64,000 bases of DNA, taken from the NCBI GenBank assembly GCA_947497985.1, contig CANMIX010000002.1, positions 248,001-312,000 of the forward strand, written 5' to 3'. The notes under the pieces were generated by a model that saw nothing but the letters and a program-made list of their open reading frames with translations, had not been told where the DNA came from and searched no databases. How positions within the stretch are numbered: position 1 is the first letter of the stretch; each line of letters opens with the position of its first letter. The stretch is from an uncultured Paracoccaceae bacterium (GTDB lineage: Bacteria; Pseudomonadota; Alphaproteobacteria; Rhodobacterales; Rhodobacteraceae). Position numbers and translations under genes: made by a program. Below, piece after piece: positions 7,999 through 16,908 of this stretch.

Positions 7999-9327
7999 TT
8001 AAGTCGCCAGGCTGTCCGCAATCTCTCCCAGTTTTTTCATTCCGGGGACAATCAATTCTGTGTTGATTACCGACAGCCCAAGCCGCAGGTAACGGCCAGC
8101 TTGGTTGGGCGGGACAAAGGGGTCGCCGCTTTCAAATATAACTCCGGCCTCGCTTGCAACAGAGAATAGGTCCCGGGCATCGAGCCCCTCAGGACATTCC
8201 AACCAAACGCTGCGGCCGCAATGACAGGGATCTGGCGTTCGAAAACCGGGCATCAGTTTTGGAAGATTTTCCATCACCCGTTCCCAGCGATCTTGGTGCG
8301 TGGTTCGGAGTTTGCGTACCAAAGCGTGATAGTGGCCCTCTGCCAGGAAAATCGCGGCAGCACGTTGGTTGTTGAGCGGCGCGGATCGGTGAATCAAGCG
8401 GCGTAACCAGCGGGCTTCTTGAATCACAGGTTCGGGCGCAACCAAGTAACCTAACCGTACGCCAGGTGCCAAAATTTTAGACAAAGTGCCTAAGTAAAGA
8501 ACACGCCCGTCCCGGTCACGTGATTTAAGGGCCAGATCTTTTACAAAGGACACGTCGCCTTCATAGTCGTCTTCCACCACTAAAAAATCATCCTGTCTGG
8601 CAGCGTTCAGCACTTGATCACGCCGTTTATCGGACATGACTGTCATCGACGGGCAATGGGCGCCAGGGGTCAGGACCGCCAGATCCAAGCCCGAATTTGC
8701 CGGTATAACCGCCCCCTGTTGATCGATTTTCAAAGGGGTAATGTCTGAGCCTGAGAGACCAAAAATAAAGCTTGAATCGGGATAGCCGGGCACCTCGCAA
8801 CCGACCCGTTTTCCAGGCCCCGCCAATAGCTGCGAAATCAGGTACAATCCCTCCTGGGCGCCAAGGGTGACAATGATCTCTTCCGGACGTGCATAGATAC
8901 CGCGATCAGGCAAGATCTGGGTCTGGATCTGCTCGATCAACATAGGGTCATCGTCAATGGCACGGTCGGCGCCCCACCAGCTGACCGCGGTACGCCCCAG
9001 CATATCCCGCGAAGACGCCCGCCACGCGTTCAGGGGGAACAAGCTTGGATCTACCTGTCCATAGACAAATGGATACTTATAATCCTGCCAATTCAATGGT
9101 TTGCGGATGTGGTTCAGCTGGGATGGTTGATAGCGTAGTCGGTTGTTCCAGTCCAACTGAGAGGCTGTTTCCGACTGAGGTTTTCCTGTTGGTAAATCGG
9201 AACTGATAAAATATCCGCGCCGAGGTTTGGCCTCCAAATACCCACGCATTGCCAGCTCTTCAAAAACGGCCGCGACCGTGTTGCGCGCGATGCCAAGCTT
9301 GTCAGCGAACATGCGGGTCGATTGCAC
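7999..9327 (-). CDS. tauR: MocR-type (GntR HTH + aminotransferase fold) taurine regulator TauR
   Basis: The encoded product has a GntR-type winged helix followed by a class I/II aminotransferase-like domain, as in MocR activators. HTH residues include STRMFADKLGIARNTVAAVFEELAMRGYL; the PLP lysine is in YLGTLSKILAPGVRLGY. The coordinates use the GTG at 9325-9327, the most upstream ordinary start, but this cuts into the HTH. The same frame continues upstream to a TGA at 9466-9468 and encodes the missing first helix (SGEPIQSQLRRALIAAIATGQLAPGQK). The real start is probably non-standard, such as ATT at 9439-9441 with GAGG seven bases before it, unless the sequence has a frameshift. It is divergent from tpa, as known for TauR, which activates taurine genes. 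Confidence 0.85.
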   Translation of the reverse strand: MQSTRMFADKLGIARNTVAAVFEELAMRGYLEAKPRRGYFISSDLPTGKPQSETASQLDWNNRLRYQPSQLNHIRKPLNWQDYKYPFVYGQVDPSLFPLNAWRASSRDMLGRTAVSWWGADRAIDDDPMLIEQIQTQILPDRGIYARPEEIIVTLGAQEGLYLISQLLAGPGKRVGCEVPGYPDSSFIFGLSGSDITPLKIDQQGAVIPANSGLDLAVLTPGAHCPSMTVMSDKRRDQVLNAARQDDFLVVEDDYEGDVSFVKDLALKSRDRDGRVLYLGTLSKILAPGVRLGYLVAPEPVIQEARWLRRLIHRSAPLNNQRAAAIFLAEGHYHALVRKLRTTHQDRWERVMENLPKLMPGFRTPDPCHCGRSVWLECPEGLDARDLFSVASEAGVIFESGDPFVPPNQAGRYLRLGLSVINTELIVPGMKKLGEIADSLAT

Positions 9328-9676
9328 CTTTTGGCCCGGCGCAAGTTGGCCGGTTGCAATGGCGGCAATCAGGGCACGGCGCAGTTGGCTCTGGATCGGT
9401 TCACCACTGGTGCGATCGATGGATATGGGCAGGGACTGAATGGCGGGCCTCGACTTTGCTGGCGATCACATCCTGCGCGGGCAGGCAACGGGGACAGACA
9501 CAAACGCCAAATGCTGCGCCTGCAAATCTGCTCTAGGCTGCGCAGTTTTACGCAAACTTGCAAGCTTTGTCCCGCGCGACGGTAAACTGGCCCAACCTAA
9601 AAGCCACGGCTGGCACTGTGTTGGATTTTCGGACTTGGGCAGTGATGCGAGAAACGCACCTCCAAAGGATACCTAA

Positions 9677-11065
9677 ATGGACGACCAGCTCGGCATCAAC
9701 CTGATGACTTCGACCGTGAAAGCGGATCGCGCGCATGTTTGGCATCACCTGTTTCAGCACGCGGCACTGGCCGAGCGGGACCCGCGCATTCTGGTCAAGG
9801 GCAAGGGCATGCGAGTCTGGGATCAATCAGGCAACGAGTTTCTGGATGGCGTGTCCGGTGGTGTTTGGACCGTCAATGTCGGCTACGGACGGACTCGTAT
9901 TGCAAATGCGGTACGGGACCAATTGGAGCAGATCAACTTCTTTGCGGGCACCGTTGGGAACGTGCCAGCCGCGCAATTTGCCGATCGTGTGATCGAAAAG
10001 GCACCAACCTTGAACCGAGTGTTTTTCCTGAACTCCGGCTCAGAGGCGAATGAGAAAGCCTTCAAAATGGTGCGCCAGATTTCCCACCAGCATCACGGTG
10101 GCAAGAAATGGAAAATCCTGTTCCGTGAGCGTGATTATCACGGCTCCACCTTGGGTGCGCTGGCCGCCACTGGGCAGGGACAACGTCGCGAGGGCTTCGG
10201 CCCTTTCCCCGAAGGCTTTGTCGAAGTGCCCCATTGCCTTGAGTATCGCAAACAATGGGACGTGGAAAACTATGGCGAACGCGCGGCGGATGCGATTGAA
10301 GAGGTGATCTTGCGTGAAGGTGCTGACACTGTTGGTGCAATCATTCTGGAACCGATGACCGCAGGCGGCGGCGTGATCCTACCGCCCAAAGGCTATTGGG
10401 AACGGGTGCAAGAGATCTGCAAGAAATACAACATCCTGATCATTATGGATGAGGTCGTCTGTGGTATGGGACGCACGGGTCAATGGTTTGGCTACCAGAA
10501 CTTTGGCATCAAACCCGACATGGTCACCACAGCCAAAGGCCTGGCCTCCGGCTATGCCGCGATTTCGTGCCTGATCACGACCGAAGAGGTGTTCCAGCAG
10601 TTTACGGCAACTCCAGACGACCCGATGACCATGTTCCGCGACATTTCCACTTTTGGCGGATGCACAGCGGGTCCGGCGGCAGCGCTGGAAAATATGCGCA
10701 TCATCGAGGACGAAAATCTGTTGGACAACACCCTGAGCATGGGTGCGTTCCTCGAAAGCAAGTTGCTGGAATTGAAAGACCGGCATGGTTGGATTGGGGA
10801 TGTGCGTGGTAAGGGCCTGTTCTGGGGCGTTGAACTGGTCGAAGACCGCATCACCAAGGAACCAATGAATGAACGCATCGTCGACAGTGTGATCGCGCAC
10901 TGTGACACGGCCGGCGTTTTGATCGGCAAAACCGCACGAGCGATGCAAGGGTTCAACAACACGCTGTGTTTGAGCCCTGCCTTGATTACCGGAAAAGAGG
11001 AGATCGAACAGATCGTAGGAACCCTGGATCAGGCACTGCAATCATTATCGGCGAAAGCTGCATGA
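9677..11065 (+). CDS. tpa: Taurine:pyruvate aminotransferase
   Basis: A 462-residue class III aminotransferase. PLP Lys287 is in TTAKGLASGYA, the aspartate that pairs with the PLP ring is in IIMDEVVCGMGRTG, and NSGSEANEKAFK forms the phosphate-binding segment. It moves the amino group of taurine to pyruvate, giving sulfoacetaldehyde and alanine. The ATG at 9677 has AAAGGA upstream. Position between a divergent MocR regulator and tauABC is the arrangement typical of alphaproteobacterial taurine dissimilation, so the substrate call is stronger than family alone allows. The next enzyme, sulfoacetaldehyde acetyltransferase (xsc), is not in this window. Confidence 0.9.
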   Translation: MDDQLGINLMTSTVKADRAHVWHHLFQHAALAERDPRILVKGKGMRVWDQSGNEFLDGVSGGVWTVNVGYGRTRIANAVRDQLEQINFFAGTVGNVPAAQFADRVIEKAPTLNRVFFLNSGSEANEKAFKMVRQISHQHHGGKKWKILFRERDYHGSTLGALAATGQGQRREGFGPFPEGFVEVPHCLEYRKQWDVENYGERAADAIEEVILREGADTVGAIILEPMTAGGGVILPPKGYWERVQEICKKYNILIIMDEVVCGMGRTGQWFGYQNFGIKPDMVTTAKGLASGYAAISCLITTEEVFQQFTATPDDPMTMFRDISTFGGCTAGPAAALENMRIIEDENLLDNTLSMGAFLESKLLELKDRHGWIGDVRGKGLFWGVELVEDRITKEPMNERIVDSVIAHCDTAGVLIGKTARAMQGFNNTLCLSPALITGKEEIEQIVGTLDQALQSLSAKAA

Positions 11066-11429
11066 TTTAGCGCGTTTAATCCTGCCTCTTAGCGGCGCGC
11101 CCTAACGAATCTGTCACACAGACGACGGTATTGTCGCGCCGCGCCGCCAATCAAATTCGCAACATTCCTGCAAACTCTATGGGGTTTTTGGCGGGTTGAA
11201 ACCGGCGTGAATATAGGGGGGAATTCCACCGTGGATGTCGTGGCGCTTAGTGCCTTAAAAATAGGCAAGCACATTCAAATTCATGGTAAATTCCATGCCA
11301 AGTCTGGTCACTTGCCGATCAATCAAGAACCCTATAACGCAAGTGAAATCAAAAACATAAACACGAAGCCGGGCAAACCGGCCGTTCAAAGAACACAAAT
11401 GTCGTTCATCAAACAACAAGGAGTTAAAG
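11066..11429. other. Intergenic region tpa-tauA, no gene
   Basis: These 364 bases carry no open frame I would call a gene. Base composition turns AT-rich toward the tauA start, which suggests a separate promoter for tauABC, and AAGGAG ends 6 bases before tauA. I looked for a repeated TauR-box-like motif and saw no convincing one. Confidence 0.5.
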
Positions 11430-12425
11430 ATGAGCATTTCGACACGGATCAAGACCCTTCTCGGCGGCACCGCACTGGCTGCAACTGCAATGGCCACCTC
11501 TGCGTCCTCGGAGGAGTTGACTGTTGGTTATTTTCTGGAATGGCCGATGCCGTTTTTGGCAGCGAAGGCGGATGGTGTTTATGACGAAGCGCTTGGTGTT
11601 GACGTAAATTGGGTTGCGTTTGAGACGGGGACAGCGATGTCTGCGGCGATGGCGTCTGGTGACGTTCAGATCTCTGTGAGCCAGGGTGTGCCTCCGTTTG
11701 TGGTTGCGGCCTCTTCCGGTCAGCCTCTGCAAGTTCTGGATGTGGCTGTGAGCTACTCTGAGAACGACAACTGCGTTGTGGCGACGACGCTTGAGATCGA
11801 CAAAGAAAGCGCCGATGAGCTGGCGAGCAAAAAGGTTGCGGTTCCTCTGGGCACAGCGGCGCATTACGGCTTCCTGAAGCAGATGGAGCATTTCGGCGTC
11901 GACCTGGCCTCGCTGGAAATCGTTGACATGGCACCGACCGATGGCGCGGCGGCTCTGGCACAGGGTTCTGTTGATTTCGCCTGCGGCTGGGGCGGTGGTC
12001 TGGCGCGCATGAAAGAGCACGGCAACATCCTGTTGACCGGTGCCGAGAAAGAAGAGCTGGGCATTCTGGTGTTTGACGTCACCTCTGCGCCGACCGATTT
12101 TGTTGTTGAGAACGAAGAGCTTGTGGCCAAGTTCCTGGCGGTCACAGCAGAAGCAAACGCAGCCTGGAATGCAGACCAGTCGGCCGAGATGCTGACCAAG
12201 ATCGCGGTTGAATCCGGCATGGACGAAGAGGCGGCTTTGGCGTCGCTGTCGACCTTCTCTTTCCCCTCCGTCGAAGATCAGCTGTCTGACGCCTGGTTGG
12301 GCGGCGCGGCTGCGACCTTTATGAAGGGTGTGGCGGACGTCTTTGTTGAAAGCGGCTCGATCCAATCCTCGCTGGACAGCTATGAAGACGCGGTGACCAC
12401 CGCACCGCTGGCTGCGATCAAGTAA
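11430..12425 (+). CDS. tauA: Taurine ABC transporter, periplasmic binding protein
   Basis: A 331-residue exported solute-binding protein of the TauA/SsuA (NMT1-like) family. A signal peptide covers about residues 1-28 with cleavage likely after ATSASS or nearby, followed by EELTVGYFLEWPMPFLAAK. The mature part binds taurine in the periplasm. Start ATG 11430 has AAGGAG at a normal distance. It is followed by tauB after 96 bases that contain a stem-loop. Position after tpa and before the ATPase and permease supports taurine over other sulfonates. Confidence 0.92.
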   Translation: MSISTRIKTLLGGTALAATAMATSASSEELTVGYFLEWPMPFLAAKADGVYDEALGVDVNWVAFETGTAMSAAMASGDVQISVSQGVPPFVVAASSGQPLQVLDVAVSYSENDNCVVATTLEIDKESADELASKKVAVPLGTAAHYGFLKQMEHFGVDLASLEIVDMAPTDGAAALAQGSVDFACGWGGGLARMKEHGNILLTGAEKEELGILVFDVTSAPTDFVVENEELVAKFLAVTAEANAAWNADQSAEMLTKIAVESGMDEEAALASLSTFSFPSVEDQLSDAWLGGAAATFMKGVADVFVESGSIQSSLDSYEDAVTTAPLAAIK

Positions 12426-12439
12426 GCCACGCGCACTTT

Positions 12440-12470
12440 GGTCTGCGCCGCGTTTGAGGTGGCGCAGACC
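12440..12470 (+). other. Intercistronic stem-loop between tauA and tauB
   Basis: GGTCTGCGCC (12440-12449) pairs perfectly with GGCGCAGACC (12461-12470) over an 11-base loop. No U tract follows, so it is unlikely to be a full terminator. It could protect the tauA transcript from 3' exonucleases and raise binding-protein output relative to tauBC. Confidence 0.6.
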
Positions 12471-12521
12471 CGCGACCTCTCCCTCCCTCCTCCACATACG
12501 CACACCATAGGAGACCCACCC

Positions 12522-13322
12522 ATGGGCGCCCTACAGATTAATGATGTATCCATGCGTTTTGAATTGCCGGACGGAAGCCACGTCCAGGCCCTGCAGAACG
12601 TGTCGCTGGATCTCAAAGAAGGGGAACTCTTGTCAGTTCTCGGACCGTCAGGCTGCGGTAAATCCACCCTGCTGAATATCGTGGCCGGTTTCCTGGCCCC
12701 CACCGATGGTGTTGTCACCCTGTCGGGCAATACGGTGACAGGCCCCAATGCGGAACGCGGCATGGTGTTCCAGAAGGGGGCGCTGTTTGAATGGATGAGC
12801 GTGCGCCAGAATGTGGAATTCGGCCCGCGCATGAAGAACATGGGCGAGGCGGACCGCAATACGATTGTGGAAAACCTGCTGGACACTGTGGGTCTGCGCG
12901 ATTTCAAGGACAAGGCGGTTTATGAGCTTTCGGGCGGCATGCAGCAGCGGGTGGCGCTGGCGCGTTGCTTGGCCAATGACCCCGACGTGATCTTGATGGA
13001 TGAACCCCTGGGCGCGCTGGACGCGCTGACGCGGGAGAAGATGCAAGGTCTGGTGCTGGATCTGTGGAAGAAAACCGGCAAGACCATCATCTTGATCACC
13101 CACTCGGTGGATGAGGCGCTGTTGCTGGGCGAACGCCTGCTGGTGATGGCCCCGCGCCCCGGTCGGATCTTCAAGGAATACCGTCTGCCCTTTGCCGACA
13201 AGGCCGTTGGTGCGGATCTGCGCGTGGTCAAGGAAGACCCGCAGTTTGGCGACACCAAGAAAGAGATCCTCCAGATGATCTGGGAGATGGAAGAAGAAAT
13301 TATGGGCGCGGGAGACGCATAA
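12522..13322 (+). CDS. tauB: Taurine ABC transporter, ATP-binding protein
   Basis: A 266-residue ABC ATPase of the nitrate/sulfonate/taurine type. Walker A is GPSGCGKST, the signature is LSGGMQQR, Walker B is VILMDEPLGALD, and the switch histidine is in LITHSVDEA. I chose ATG 12522 because TAGGAG lies about 10 bases upstream and the protein then begins MGALQINDVS; the frame is open 28 codons further without a good ribosome site. It energises uptake through TauC at the inner membrane. The stop is one base before the tauC start. Confidence 0.93.
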   Translation: MGALQINDVSMRFELPDGSHVQALQNVSLDLKEGELLSVLGPSGCGKSTLLNIVAGFLAPTDGVVTLSGNTVTGPNAERGMVFQKGALFEWMSVRQNVEFGPRMKNMGEADRNTIVENLLDTVGLRDFKDKAVYELSGGMQQRVALARCLANDPDVILMDEPLGALDALTREKMQGLVLDLWKKTGKTIILITHSVDEALLLGERLLVMAPRPGRIFKEYRLPFADKAVGADLRVVKEDPQFGDTKKEILQMIWEMEEEIMGAGDA

Positions 13323-13323
13323 G

Positions 13324-14586
13324 ATGTCAGGCATTGGCGGTATATTGATCTATTTCGGTCTGCTGATCGGGACGTTTTTCGTGGTGCGGATGGTGCGCTC
13401 GTTCATGAGCAAGACCACCGATTTCACCTCGCTCAAGACGGTGACGTTTGGCGATGAAAGCGCGGTGACCTCGGACCGGGCGGCCTCGGTTATTTCGGTG
13501 ATTGTGGTGTTTCTGGTCTGGGGGGCGTTTACCGGCTCCAAACTGGTGCCGATCCACATGCCGGGCCCCTTTAAAGGGGAGACCAGCTTTACCTATGTGG
13601 CGCAAAACCCGGCGGGTGAGACGGCGACAGGCACGGTGCAGGTCCTGGTGCATGAGGCCGGAGAGGACGTGGAGACCCCGGATGCGGGCACCTCTGCAGG
13701 CTTTGCCCAAAACGATGCGGCCACGGTTGCGGCCTGGCGCTCGGTCCTGATCCGCGCCCATCGCAATGACGGCGACGATGTGGTTGTGACATCGGTCGAA
13801 GGTCAGGCGATTGTACCTGGCGACACGGTTTCGGTCCCCAATGGTGAGGTCACGATGACCGCCAAAGGCTCGCTGAACTTCTCACCAAAATCCGGCTGGC
13901 AGATGGAGCCGATCTGGCTGCCATCCCCCGAGGCCGTTGCCGAACGGTTCTGGGTGATCGCCACCGAGGGCTACCAGAACGTGTCGCTGTTTGAACATGT
14001 GGGCTGGTCGCTCTACCGGGTGTTTGTGGGCTTCCTCTTGGGCTCGCTCGTGGGCATTCCGCTGGGCTATGCGATGGGTCTTTCGGGCTGGGCACGCGGC
14101 TGGTTTGACCCGATCGTGGAGTTCATGCGTCCGGTGCCACCGCTGGCGCTGATCCCGCTGGTCATCATTTGGTTCGGTATCGGCGAAGTGGGCAAGATCG
14201 TTCTGCTGTTCCTTGCGGCGCTGTGGGTGATGATCATTGCGGCGCGCGCGGGCGTGTCGGGGGTCAATATCACCAAGGTGCAGGCGGCCTATTCGCTGGG
14301 GGCCAGCAAATGGCAGGTGCTGCGCTATGTGATCCTGCCGAACTCGCTGCCCGAGATCTTTACCGGTGCACGGGTTGCCATGGGCGTCTGCTGGGGCACG
14401 GTTGTTGCGGCGGAACTGGTGGCGGCCGAAAAAGGCGCCGGCAAAATGATCGTCGCGGCGTCGAAATTCCAGGCCACCGACATCGTCATCATGGGCATCG
14501 TCATGATCGGCCTCATCGGATTTGGCATCGACATCCTGATGCGCAAATCCGAAGCCTTCCTCGTCCCATGGAAAGGCAAGTCCTAA
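13324..14586 (+). CDS. tauC: Taurine ABC transporter, permease with N-terminal periplasmic insertion
   Basis: A 420-residue permease, much longer than the 250-290 residues usual for TauC. Residues about 5-22 and 54-72 look like membrane segments. Residues about 77-185 are hydrophilic, rich in Thr, Val, Asp and Glu, and look like a beta-rich extracytoplasmic domain. From about 225 on, the standard binding-protein-dependent permease domain follows, with the cytoplasmic EAA-like loop around AYSLGASKWQVLRYVILPNSLPEI. Tight linkage to tauAB supports taurine import. The extra domain may contact TauA, but this is inference. Confidence 0.9.
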   Translation: MSGIGGILIYFGLLIGTFFVVRMVRSFMSKTTDFTSLKTVTFGDESAVTSDRAASVISVIVVFLVWGAFTGSKLVPIHMPGPFKGETSFTYVAQNPAGETATGTVQVLVHEAGEDVETPDAGTSAGFAQNDAATVAAWRSVLIRAHRNDGDDVVVTSVEGQAIVPGDTVSVPNGEVTMTAKGSLNFSPKSGWQMEPIWLPSPEAVAERFWVIATEGYQNVSLFEHVGWSLYRVFVGFLLGSLVGIPLGYAMGLSGWARGWFDPIVEFMRPVPPLALIPLVIIWFGIGEVGKIVLLFLAALWVMIIAARAGVSGVNITKVQAAYSLGASKWQVLRYVILPNSLPEIFTGARVAMGVCWGTVVAAELVAAEKGAGKMIVAASKFQATDIVIMGIVMIGLIGFGIDILMRKSEAFLVPWKGKS

Positions 14587-14610
14587 GCCCACAAACGGAC
14601 CTTAAAACCA

Positions 14611-14637
14611 AAACGGCCGCTAAATAAGCGGCCGTTT
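14611..14637. terminator. Terminator after tauC, bidirectional
   Basis: AAACGGCCGCT (14611-14621) and AGCGGCCGTTT (14627-14637) form a perfect 11-bp stem with loop AAATA. On the minus strand it is followed by a T-rich stretch, so it can also end the convergent TauE/aldehyde dehydrogenase transcript. Confidence 0.85.
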
Positions 14638-14660
14638 CGCGTTCTAAGGAGAGCGAGCCT

Positions 14661-15392
14661 TTACAGAATGCCGTGCAGACCTTTTGCGCCGGTCAAAAGA
14701 GCCGATAGGAACAGAACGCCCAAGGCGGCGGTGCGGTAAGAGCCTTCGCCAAGACGTTCAAACACCTTGGTGCCCACCCAACTGCCCAGCAACAAGGCCG
14801 GATAGGCCAGTGCCGCGCTCAATCCCATGGACCATTGCAAGACATCGGATGTCAGCGCGACAAAACTCAGCGCCGCGGCGGCAGTGAAGGCAAAAAACAA
14901 CAACAATGAGGCACGGCTGACCCGTTTGTCCGTGTCGCGCCCCAGGAAATAGGCCACCGCAGGCGGGCCGGGCATCGCGGCCATACCGGCCAGCAGCCCC
15001 GCGCAGCCGCCGGCGACCAAGGCCGGTCCGCGCCCACCGGGCAGTTTGATTTTAGCCATCAGCGCCAGCAGTCCCAAAAGCACCAGCGCCGCAATCACCA
15101 GACGCAAAAGATCGGCGGACAATTGCGTGGCAACCAATGCGCCAATCACAACACCGGGCAGGGAGCCAAGGATCAACAGACCCAGCGCGCGCCTGTCAAT
15201 AATCTTGCGGTTTTGCACCAGATCAACCGGAGCTGCAGCGACCTGCAGGATTTGTGCCAGGATGACCGCGAAAATGGGAGAGACGATAAGGCTGTAGATT
15301 GGCACCGCCGCAAGGGCAAAGCCAAATCCGGTCACACCACGCAAAAAGCCCGCAGCGAAGGTCGCTGCGGACAGAAGGAAAACATGATCCAT
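14661..15392 (-). CDS. TauE/SafE family sulfite/sulfonate exporter-like membrane protein (second copy)
   Basis: A 243-residue polytopic membrane protein closely resembling the one at 7153-7893. Shared segments include FLRGVTGFGFALAAVPIYSLIVSP and AMPGPPAVAYFLGRD. About seven to eight membrane helices are visible. The ATG has AAGG upstream, and the gene begins ten bases after the aldehyde dehydrogenase stop, so the two are probably cotranscribed. Next to tauC, it most likely exports sulfite or a sulfonate, but TauE/SafE proteins have varied substrates. Confidence 0.8.
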   Translation of the reverse strand: MDHVFLLSAATFAAGFLRGVTGFGFALAAVPIYSLIVSPIFAVILAQILQVAAAPVDLVQNRKIIDRRALGLLILGSLPGVVIGALVATQLSADLLRLVIAALVLLGLLALMAKIKLPGGRGPALVAGGCAGLLAGMAAMPGPPAVAYFLGRDTDKRVSRASLLLFFAFTAAAALSFVALTSDVLQWSMGLSAALAYPALLLGSWVGTKVFERLGEGSYRTAALGVLFLSALLTGAKGLHGIL

Positions 15393-15402
15393 GTTTTATA
15401 CC

Positions 15403-16908
15403 TTAGTCGAAGTTGATCACGATGGTCTTGGACCGGGTGAAGTGTTCCAACATGGCCTCCAGTGAGGCTTCTTTACCCAGACCAGAGCGGCCAAACCCAC
15501 CATATGAGACATTGGGCTGGATGGTCAGGTTCTGGTTCACCTGCACATAGCCCGCATTCAGGCGCGATGTGCTGTCCAACGCGGTGGACAGATCCTTGGT
15601 CCAGACAGAAGCCGCAAGGCCATAGTGGGTGCCGTTGGCCTTGGCGATGACGTCTTCATAGTCGGACCAGCGCATAATGGCAGCAACCGGGCCAAAGATC
15701 TCTTGCGTGACGCAGGGGTGGTCTTCGTCCAGGCCGACCAGCAACGTGGGTTGCATGAACAGATCCGGTGCCAAATCGGTGTCGGCGGGCAGAGTGCCAA
15801 AGCGCAGGATCTCGGCGCCTTCGGTGGTCTCGGCTTTGGCGACGAAGCCTTGGATCACATCCATCTGTTTCTTGTTGATGACGGTGCCTACATCGGTGGT
15901 TTCATCCAGTGGATCGCCAATGACCAATGTGTTCAGCTGTTCCTCGATCTTGGCCATAAAGGCGTCATACAGATCGTCATGCACATAGATCCGGCTGGCG
16001 GCGGTACAGCTTTGACCCTGACGGGTGAAGCGCATACCTGAGATCGCACCGGTCACTGCCTTGTCCAGATTCGCATCGGCGCAGATGATCATCGGGGATT
16101 TGCCGCCCAGTTCAAGCGACGCCGGAATGATCCGGCTGGCGGCGACCTTGTAGATAGTCTCACCCACGGCCTCGGACCCGGTAAAGGTGATCTTGGCGAT
16201 GTCGCCATGGTGCGTCAGCGCGTGACCACAGTTTGCACCGTCGCCGTTGACGACGTTCAATACACCGGCCGGCAGGAACTGCATCATGATCTCAGCCATC
16301 AGGAAGGTGGCAAAGGGCGCTTCCTCGGAGGCTTTGACAACCACGGTGTTGCCCGCAACCAATGCGGGGCCGATCTTCAGCGCGCCCAGAACCAGCGGCA
16401 CGTTCCAGGGCAGGATCGCAGCGACGACGCCCAAAGGCTCGCGGGTGGTGGTGGTCAACATGCGCGGGTTGAACGGAACGGTCTGACCTTTCAGCTCGGA
16501 GCCCAGGCTGCCGTAGAACTCCAGAATGTCGGCGGCCACGGTGATCTCACCCCGGCATTCGGTGCGGATCGCCTTGCCGGTTTCACGCGCCAAAACTTGG
16601 GCGATCATCTCGGACTGGGCGGCAACTGCGCGGGCCGCTTCGGCGACAATCTTGCCACGGGCGCGGGCAGGGGTCGCGGCCCATGCGGTTTGGGCGGCCT
16701 TGGCGGCGGCGACGGCGGCGTCGGTCTCGGTGGCGTCACTGGCTGCGGCCTGGCCCAGGATGGCTCCGGTTGCAGGGTTCACCACATCCAACGCGGCAGC
16801 CGTCGCAACCCGAACGCCACCGACCAAATTGACCTGAGTATAGGCGGCGATCACTGCCTCTGGGGTATCAAAAGATAGGGGAGAGAGTGTCTGTGGGGAT
16901 TGGGCCAT
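15403..16908 (-). CDS. NAD(P)-dependent aldehyde dehydrogenase
   Basis: A 501-residue ALDH-superfamily enzyme. Catalytic residues are Cys301 (RQGQSCTAAS), Glu266 (SLELGGKSP), Asn169 (ILPWNVPL) and Lys192. The cofactor loop FTGSEAVG is at 242-249. I set the start at ATG 16908 because the protein then begins MAQSPQTLSP at family length; the frame stays open another 87 codons of unlike, Arg-rich sequence. It is paired with a TauE-like exporter and lies beside tauABC. Oxidation of sulfoacetaldehyde is a tempting guess, but the sequence also resembles general betaine-aldehyde or succinate-semialdehyde type enzymes, so I leave the substrate open. Confidence 0.85.
   Translation of the reverse strand: MAQSPQTLSPLSFDTPEAVIAAYTQVNLVGGVRVATAAALDVVNPATGAILGQAAASDATETDAAVAAAKAAQTAWAATPARARGKIVAEAARAVAAQSEMIAQVLARETGKAIRTECRGEITVAADILEFYGSLGSELKGQTVPFNPRMLTTTTREPLGVVAAILPWNVPLVLGALKIGPALVAGNTVVVKASEEAPFATFLMAEIMMQFLPAGVLNVVNGDGANCGHALTHHGDIAKITFTGSEAVGETIYKVAASRIIPASLELGGKSPMIICADANLDKAVTGAISGMRFTRQGQSCTAASRIYVHDDLYDAFMAKIEEQLNTLVIGDPLDETTDVGTVINKKQMDVIQGFVAKAETTEGAEILRFGTLPADTDLAPDLFMQPTLLVGLDEDHPCVTQEIFGPVAAIMRWSDYEDVIAKANGTHYGLAASVWTKDLSTALDSTSRLNAGYVQVNQNLTIQPNVSYGGFGRSGLGKEASLEAMLEHFTRSKTIVINFD

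Noticed and set aside
9466-9676. TauR-box-like direct repeats between tauR and tpa
   Set aside because: Several partial matches (for example CTGGCCCAAC) exist, but none forms a clear repeated pair.
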